Part shown: positions 58,135 through 64,000 of the stretch, in pieces | Position numbering within the stretch: the stretch's first letter is position 1 | How the letters are laid out: the number at the start of each line of letters is the position of its first letter | Assembly (NCBI GenBank): GCA_014529385.2 | Contig: CM043963.1 | Coordinates: 81,682,412-81,746,411 of the forward strand | DNA length: 64,000 nt | Reading direction: 5' to 3' | From: Adiantum capillus-veneris | Lineage: Eukaryota; Streptophyta; Polypodiopsida; Polypodiales; Pteridaceae | Notes under the pieces: model-generated | Database searches by the model: none | Told to the model about the DNA's origin: nothing | The model's input: the letters and a program-made list of their open reading frames with translations, nothing else | Made by a program: the position numbers and the translations under genes

Positions 58135-59427
58135 TGTATCATAAAGGGAAAGATTTGGTGCTAAGAAGAGTGCCCTCTGTTCAAGAAATAGAGAGAATCC
58201 TCTTTTCATGCCATGATGATGTCTGTGGGGGTCATTTTTCTCATGATATTACAAACAGGAAGATTTTGCAAGCAGGGTTTGTTTGGCCAAGTCTACATCG
58301 TGATGTCCAGCATTGGTGTAAGTCATGCAAAGGTTGTCAGATTGCTGGAGATCGACGACTCACTTACGATCCTCGAGTTCCAATAATTTCGTATGGTCCT
58401 TTTGAGAAGTGGGGTGTGGATGCAATAGGCCCCTTACCTCGCACATCTACCGGGAAGGTCTTCATCATTGTGGGAGTAGATTACATGACACGATGGGCGG
58501 AGGCAGCAAGTACAACACGAATTACAGCCGAGGAGGTATCAAAATTTATCTTTGATCACATATGCAGTAGATTCGGCACACCATTAGAGATTTTGTCAGA
58601 TCGTGGTCCAGGGTTTAGAGCAGAGCTCCTAGATAATCTTTTGAAAAAGTTAAAAGTCAAACATTTTCATTCTACACCTTACTACCCTCAGTGCAATGGG
58701 TTGGTTGAAAAGGTGAATGGAATGATATGTAAGATCATTTCTAAGCAGGTTGCAGATCGACCAAACAACTGGGATCGTCATTTGACTGCATCTCTATGGG
58801 CATACAGAACATCTTTCAAGGTATCCACTCAATTCACTCCTTTTCATTTGGTATATGGACAGGAGGCACTCCTTCCTATTGAGGTGGAGCTTGCAAGCCT
58901 ACGCATTCTCTCATGGACTCCAAAAGAAGCTTTGCAAGAAAGAATTTTAGATCTTCAACGACTTGAGCTTGATAGAGAAGAGTCCATCGACTATTACATT
59001 GCCCAAGCCACAAGCCAAAGGGACAAAATCAACAAGAAGCTCAAGGGGAAAGGATTGAAGGAAGGTATGCTGGTTCTTCGCTATGATAACCGACTTGATA
59101 CTTGACTTGAAAAAAAGTTTTTGCAAAGATGGGAGGGACCTTTCATGATAAAAACAAAGTTTGGGAATGGTAGTTACAGATTAGCAGATTTATCCGGAAA
59201 ACTCCACAAGACAAGAGTCAATGGATGGAGATTAAAGCCCTACTTTCAACGTATCAACCCGTTGATAGGAAGTCATCTACTTACATCTTCTAAGCTCCAA
59301 ATTGGCATGGCTCCCTTCGGCTTGGCAAATGCTCCACCTATTTTTAAAGCTTTGATGTGTAAAGAAGAACCAGCCTTGGAATCTGAACATACCCAAGGCA
59401 ACCCTCCCATCTCCGATTTATGGGATT

Positions 59428-59596
59428 GAGGTAATGAAAAGCAAGTCTAATGGAGTAAAAGAGTGCATATCACTCCTTTTTTTTTTTGGAAAAATAAGAA
59501 AAAAAGAAGAAAAAATAAGAAAGAAAAAAAAAGGAAAAAACTCTTTTGTTTCATCTGGGAGCATGAATGATCCTAGATGAAGGGAGAGGGCTAATA
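59428..59596 (+). other. 3' untranslated segment and purine tract of gypsy-2
   Basis: T-run and A/G-rich stretch (59478-59540), then GAAGGGAGAGGG (59579-59590) close to the LTR start as polypurine tract. Confidence 0.55.
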
Positions 59597-61422
59597 TGAG
59601 TAGCGTTAAACGGTAACCTTGCATTTGCACTACATTTCTACTCAAATGTATATATTTTTTATCAAACTTTTAACCTAGTGTTCATTTTCTCTTTCTGTAA
59701 TAGCTTTTTTTCATACAAACACCTTACCCTTCTTAGATCTTTATGCATTTACATCATATTTCTCTCTTCATGCTAAATGTAAATAGTAAACTTAATTCTA
59801 CTCTCCTAATTTTTTACTGTATATTATTTTAACTAATTACCTTTACTAAGTTAAATAGCTATCTACATCCCATAATTTGTAAATAAATAATTTATGGGCA
59901 CTTATCTTACCCATCTTCTCTCAAGGGTAGGGTTAACATTGTAGGCCTTCCCTTCCCCACCACTATGTGACCCAACTCTTAGATCATTTACTTGTGTTGG
60001 TCAACAAATCTTAAATATAATGTATATCCCCAATAAATCAAACTTTATTGGAGCCTACCTCATTTGTTTAAGGTGGATTCTCTTTTGAAAAAGCATGCTA
60101 CACCTTGGATGCATGCTAAAGGGTCCCCTACAAGGAGACTTGGTTCAAAAGGTGTTTTGGATGCATCTTGAACGCCTTAGCTCGTGGATATACTTGAGAA
60201 ACACTCAAAAATAATCTTAAACACTTTGAGAAGGTCAACTTTGCCTTTTACATCACCCGATTCTGAGTTACAGGCTGAAAGTTATGGTGAAAACAAGGTG
60301 CTGCGGACACTCTTACTGCAGGTCAAAGTTACAATCAGGTAAACCCCAAAGGTGAAAAGTTTTCTTGACTTCTTCAACATTCTAAAATACCAATAGGGAG
60401 TTAAAAACCACTTGCATGTGGAGGGGTCGGCTCAAGATGCTTCCAGAGACACAACAAAGAGGATGGGGACACTCTGCAGGAGCCACTGGAGGGACATCAT
60501 GGTGGGGCCCACATACATTATCAACCCTTATGGAGCCTCCACGACTTAAAAGGCTATTTTTAATGAAAAATAAGTCCCTTATTTGCATAATTTAAGGAAT
60601 GGTCAAAAGGGAACCTAACTATGGTTAATTACCTACCCTAATCAAGTTTAACCTAACCCAAGGTCTTGTACAGCTATAAAAAGGCCCTTTGGCAAGCACA
60701 AAAATACACACACCTACTCCATTGCTGCAAATAAGCTCCTCTAAGGCTAGGGAAGCCCTAATATCTCTCTCCTCTTGTCTCCCTATCCATTTCCTAAGCT
60801 CGCTATCATAAGCGGTGCCATAGAGAGAGCATCAATATGCTATTGCTACCATTCTCTTGCAAACATTTCTCTTACCATAATCATCCCTAAATAAGGATTG
60901 TAGCTTCTATATGAGAGCAAGGATATCAAGATCAATGATCTATCTCATGGTTTGATCAACAAATTGTTGCAATTGGGGTGTCGTCGTCACACTTTTGCTC
61001 TAAACGCATGTAAAATTGGTAAGCATATCTTGGCAGCTTCTCATATTTTGTGCTCATTGGGTTGCTTGTTTATTGAGAAAGTTTTTGTGCACCATGGTGT
61101 CTATTTCCCTGGATTCTCTCCTTATGTTGTGTGTAAGTAAGTCTTGGGGCTGCATAGATGGAGAAGAGCTCTATATGCATGCCGCCTTATGTGTGTAAGT
61201 AGTCTATTCTTTTGGGAAAGGAAAGGAGTTGTCAAGTATTTGTGCATTATAGTGTTGAGCTTTGTTAAGAGGTTGTGTGCTTGCTTTTTCTTAGAAGTAT
61301 ATGAGCACTAATATGGTGAAGGTCACTCTTTGCATGTGAGTTTGTGCAGTGTTCAAAGGGATTGCTTAAGGAGTGTGTGTTGAATGGTTGAAGGGCATTT
61401 TGTGTTGAAGCACATAAGGAAG

Positions 61423-61467
<45 letters not shown>

Positions 61468-61598
61468 GTTTGTTTTGGTTTTCTTCTTTCTCCATAAAAG
61501 AGGGTGGTGCCCCTAAGAAATATGCGTGTGTAGGGTCTCACGGAGTGGTTGTCTGGTGGGAGCCTTGTGTTAAGCCCCATCTCAAAATTCCGCTCTCA
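59597..61598 (+). repeat. 3' LTR of gypsy-2
   Basis: 2002 bp, complete, TGAGTAGCG to GCTCTCA. TATA box at 60674-60683. Followed by ACGT, the duplicated target. Confidence 0.92.
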
Positions 61599-64000
61599 AC
61601 GTGAACCAAGAGGTGGATTTGACTAAGAAGGACCGATCGAGGAAATGCATCCTCAATGGCACACACAGTTTTGGATGCAAGTATTTGAACAATAGAGATA
61701 GCATCTATTTCAATTTTCTTGGAGCTCACAAATCACACAAGGATACACTAAGTGCTAGTTGAGATTATTGTGTACATTAAAAAAGTGTAGTTGAGTGGAG
61801 TCTTGTGGTGTACCTTACTAGCTCTCCAAGTTTGAAAATAGCATCCCTGACTTTCTTGTCCCGACATATACGCATACTCACCGACAGAATAAACTACAAT
61901 GTACATTAGGGGAGGAAAAGTGAGAGAAATTCATACACACAAACTATAGATAGAATAGGGAGAGGGACATTACCTGAAGCATCTTGTGCCAATCATGGGA
62001 CTTCAACCCATTTAATTGAACGCTTCCACCCTTCTTCGCTTTTGTGAAAGTTCCCTTTAGCGACCTCATGTATCCTATTGGTGTGCAAATAGATGCAATG
62101 GTATCCTTCACTTTATCTAATTCTTCTTTGGCTAGCATCCACGGTGCTTTAGCAAGCACAATCTTTCCATTGGGGGCACGACGTGGAGTAACAGAGGCGG
62201 GGAGACATTTCAAAACCCTCAAATCCTCCCTTGCACCCAATGAGTCCTTCTTGCCAATAATGTGGTCCCACAGTGTTTGGGCTACATTCTTGAATATGTG
62301 CATGGGATCCAAGAGGTGTTGTATTTTTAAGTCCTTCCAATATGAAAGCCTTAAAAATATGGAATACCTTGACATACCTTTTGGTGGAGGACAGGGAGCT
62401 GGATTGTTGTTGTAGTGCTCTTCCCAAATGGTTGCCCAATTTGCCATCATGAGCTTTAGAGGTGTCTTCCCATTTGTTGGAGCCTTGTGCTTGCTATGAC
62501 CTTGGGGTAAGAAATGATGGTTATTTGGATAGATTACCTTGCACAAGGCATTAGGACTCTCTGTCACCAATGATGGCCCGCAAGTAGGACATACATTATG
62601 ACCTGATGTGGACAACCCTGCATACATATCATATCGTTAGAGAGAGAGAAAACTAAAGGGAGAGAGAGAGGAGAAGGGAGATACCAAAAATATCTCCAAG
62701 CCCAGTATAGTCGTGCATAGTCCACATAAGGATTCCCCTCACAATGGCTTCTCCCCTCCCTTTGCAAGTGAGACATCTACAACAGGAATGCCTCTCCATA
62801 ACTCCTCCAACTCCTTGATGAGGGGCTCAAGGTAGATGTCAACATTTTACACTTTGTACTTCCCTGGCACAAGCAAGGAAAGAATCATATTGCCCTTCTT
62901 GGTTGTCTCCCATGGTGGAATATTGTAGTTGACGATCATCACAGGCCAAATGCTCCATGATGTAGACTTAGTGCTGAAAGAGTTGACACCATCACTTGCT
63001 AACCTAAGCCTCAAGTGTGGAGTCTCCAACCCAAACTTTTGCCATTGAGTTTTGATGTGCCTTCATGTAGGTGAATCGACAGGGACATGCATCATTCCAT
63101 CATTTGAGTAGTGGTTGGCGTCCCACGCGAGAAGCTCCACGATAGTCCTGCTTTTAAACATGTGTTGCGAGAAATTAATAAAAAATGTCTCAATACCTTG
63201 CAGGGTAATGCACCCCGTTCACTCCGGTCTTGTATCATGCTTCTTCACACACGGGACATGAGGCAGCATATGCATTCTCATTGCGGTATAGCATGCAATC
63301 ATTAACGCATGTATGGATGTGCTCATACTCCATTCCAAGTGCAGTGACATACGATCTAGCTTGTCAACGATTTGGAGGAATGTGGTGATCTTTTGGCAAC
63401 ATTTTGTCCATCAAACTACAACAAACAGGTGAATTAATACAATCGCAAGGAGGCGGCACCATAAAGCAAGAGAGATGTATAAAAAGGCATATTTGAAACT
63501 TACCCAAGGAGTGCATCGAACTTGCATTACTCCAAGCGAATTTTGCTAGCAAGTTGAGGTCTTCCAATGATTCCTCCGCCACTTCCCGTTGAGTGCATGG
63601 CTGGCAATCCTCCTCGCACACGTTGCGTTCATGAGCCAGTAACTCATCACACATGTCAAGCATGTGCTCATCATCTACCTCAAAGTGCGATTGAGATGCC
63701 ACAGGAGCTATCGAAGTAGAGCTAGTGGGAGGATCACCATGCGGTGCACCCAATTCGTCCAATAGCTCTTGCCTCTGCCGTTCCGCCTTGTGCGCCGGCA
63801 CACCACCATCGAACACGGGCCAATGAGGCACCTCCTCAAGCGAGGGGTGAGTGGGGCTTTCATTTCTCCGAGCGCTTTTCTGAGGATGCCAAAGCTCTTC
63901 ATTCTCCACGTGATCCAATGCAATGCACCTTAAGCGAGATATTGTCCTTTTGCACTTGGTGCAAGGACAAGGGAGTTTGTCCTTGAGCCACCGATCACGT
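61599..64000 (-). pseudogene. CACTA (TNP2-type) transposase, N-terminal and central part
   Basis: It enters from beyond 64000. Order on the minus strand: KLPCPCTKCKRTISRLRC (about 63985-63920), the Transposase-associated zinc motif; an acidic linker (63364-63918); LGMEYEHIHTCVNDCMLYRN (about 63290); VELLAWDANHYSNDGMMHVP and LRLRLASDGVNSFSTKS (63140-62960); WPVMIVNYNIPPWETTKKGN (62940-62880); then GLSTSGHNVCPTCGP and YWKDLKIQHLLDPMHIFKN (62620-62290), the TNP2/Transposase_21 core; LKSHDWHKMLQ ends an exon at 61974 (CAG then GTAATG). DUF4218 exons follow at about 61873-61814 and 61724-61599 (AFPRSVLLSQIHLLVHV), where gypsy-2 interrupts. Several internal stops (for example in D-S-P-T-stop-R-H at about 63070) mark decay. 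Confidence 0.85.

Larger units (their letters stand above)
55110..59427 (+). pseudogene. pol: Pol polyprotein of gypsy-2, gag missing
   Basis: One frame with stops at 57372 and 59103 and a MITE at 57890-58134. Order: protease YVDGGAQMCVITE and IILGRPWLIVV (55290-55560); acidic Ser-rich spacer; reverse transcriptase from about 55980, RVFMDDFCIYSS (FMDD at 56459-56470); RNase H to about 57130; second RNase H with LCFDGAYRR and NSEAKYVTLKLGL (57330-57500); integrase zinc region (CGGHFSHD, CKSCKGC), Asp in KWGVDAIGPLP, Asp in LSDRGPGF, Glu in LVEKVNG (58190-58720); chromodomain-less C-terminus with R-W-E-G-P-F. Organisation and sequence are close to gypsy-1, so they are related families, but the LTRs are unrelated. 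The 813-codon frame starting at 54933 begins inside the LTR, so its N-terminus is not native. Confidence 0.9.
53146..61598 (+). mobile_element. Ty3/gypsy retrotransposon, Tat-like, with gag deleted (gypsy-2)
   Basis: LTRs of about 2 kb (53146-55109 and 59597-61598) start TGAGTAGCG and end TCTCA. The four bases ACGT on both sides (53142-53145 and 61599-61602) are the target duplication: joining the flanks at one ACGT restores an uninterrupted CACTA reading frame. Between the LTRs are protease, reverse transcriptase, both RNases H and integrase, but no gag, primer binding site or last 30 bp of the 5' LTR. A single deletion explains all three losses. Confidence 0.92.

Overview
This is land-plant nuclear DNA built almost entirely of nested, mostly broken transposable elements; I see no convincing intact host gene. 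The evidence is plant-type LTR retrotransposons with plant-type primer binding sites, a TNP2-type CACTA transposase, a MULE with a WRKY-GCM1-like zinc finger, and a plant-type nuclear poly(A) polymerase retrocopy. Long (CT)n, (AT)n, (TG)n and G/C homopolymer tracts and the style of the MULE suggest a large non-seed-plant genome such as a fern, but I cannot prove the species.

Layout. (1) About 1-18115 is a decayed Helitron-like element on the + strand. Its replicase/helicase pieces lie at 1-387, 9392-11060 and 11490-11594, followed by a GIY-YIG-like domain at 17562-17809. It is split by a gag-protease LTR element without reverse transcriptase (387-9391, itself carrying a 281-bp MITE) and by a complete Ty1/copia element with target-site duplication (12031-17183). 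(2) 18116-22811 holds microsatellites, a tRNA-derived SINE-like sequence and an intronless, frameshifted poly(A) polymerase retrocopy (20257-22228). (3) 22812-30586 is a Ty3/gypsy element of the dual-RNase-H (Tat-like) type with a truncated 5' LTR. (4) 31161-50718 is a minus-strand Ty3/gypsy element whose 5' LTR is split by a 10.7-kb MULE (38901-49632). (5) From about 51783 past the window end runs a minus-strand CACTA transposase, split in an exon by a second Tat-like gypsy element (53146-61598) with 2-kb LTRs and no gag. That element was later hit by a 245-bp MITE.

The most interesting object is the MULE. Besides its + strand transposase (45929-49122), it carries a divergently oriented, eleven-exon gene (40392-44040, minus). 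This encodes a ParB-like N-terminal domain joined to a DNA amino-methyltransferase-like domain with the permuted (motif IV before motif I) beta-class order. That pairing is typical of prokaryotic and phage genes, yet here it has GT-AG introns and sits between transposon termini. It has only a few disabling lesions, which suggests cargo that was functional until recently, possibly a transposon-encoded N4-cytosine or N6-adenine DNA methyltransferase.

Three insertions can be placed to the base because the interrupted sequence is recognisable on both sides: gypsy-2 in the CACTA exon (ACGT duplicated), a MITE in gypsy-2 integrase (TGTA duplicated), and the MULE in the gypsy-3 LTR (up to 13 bp duplicated).
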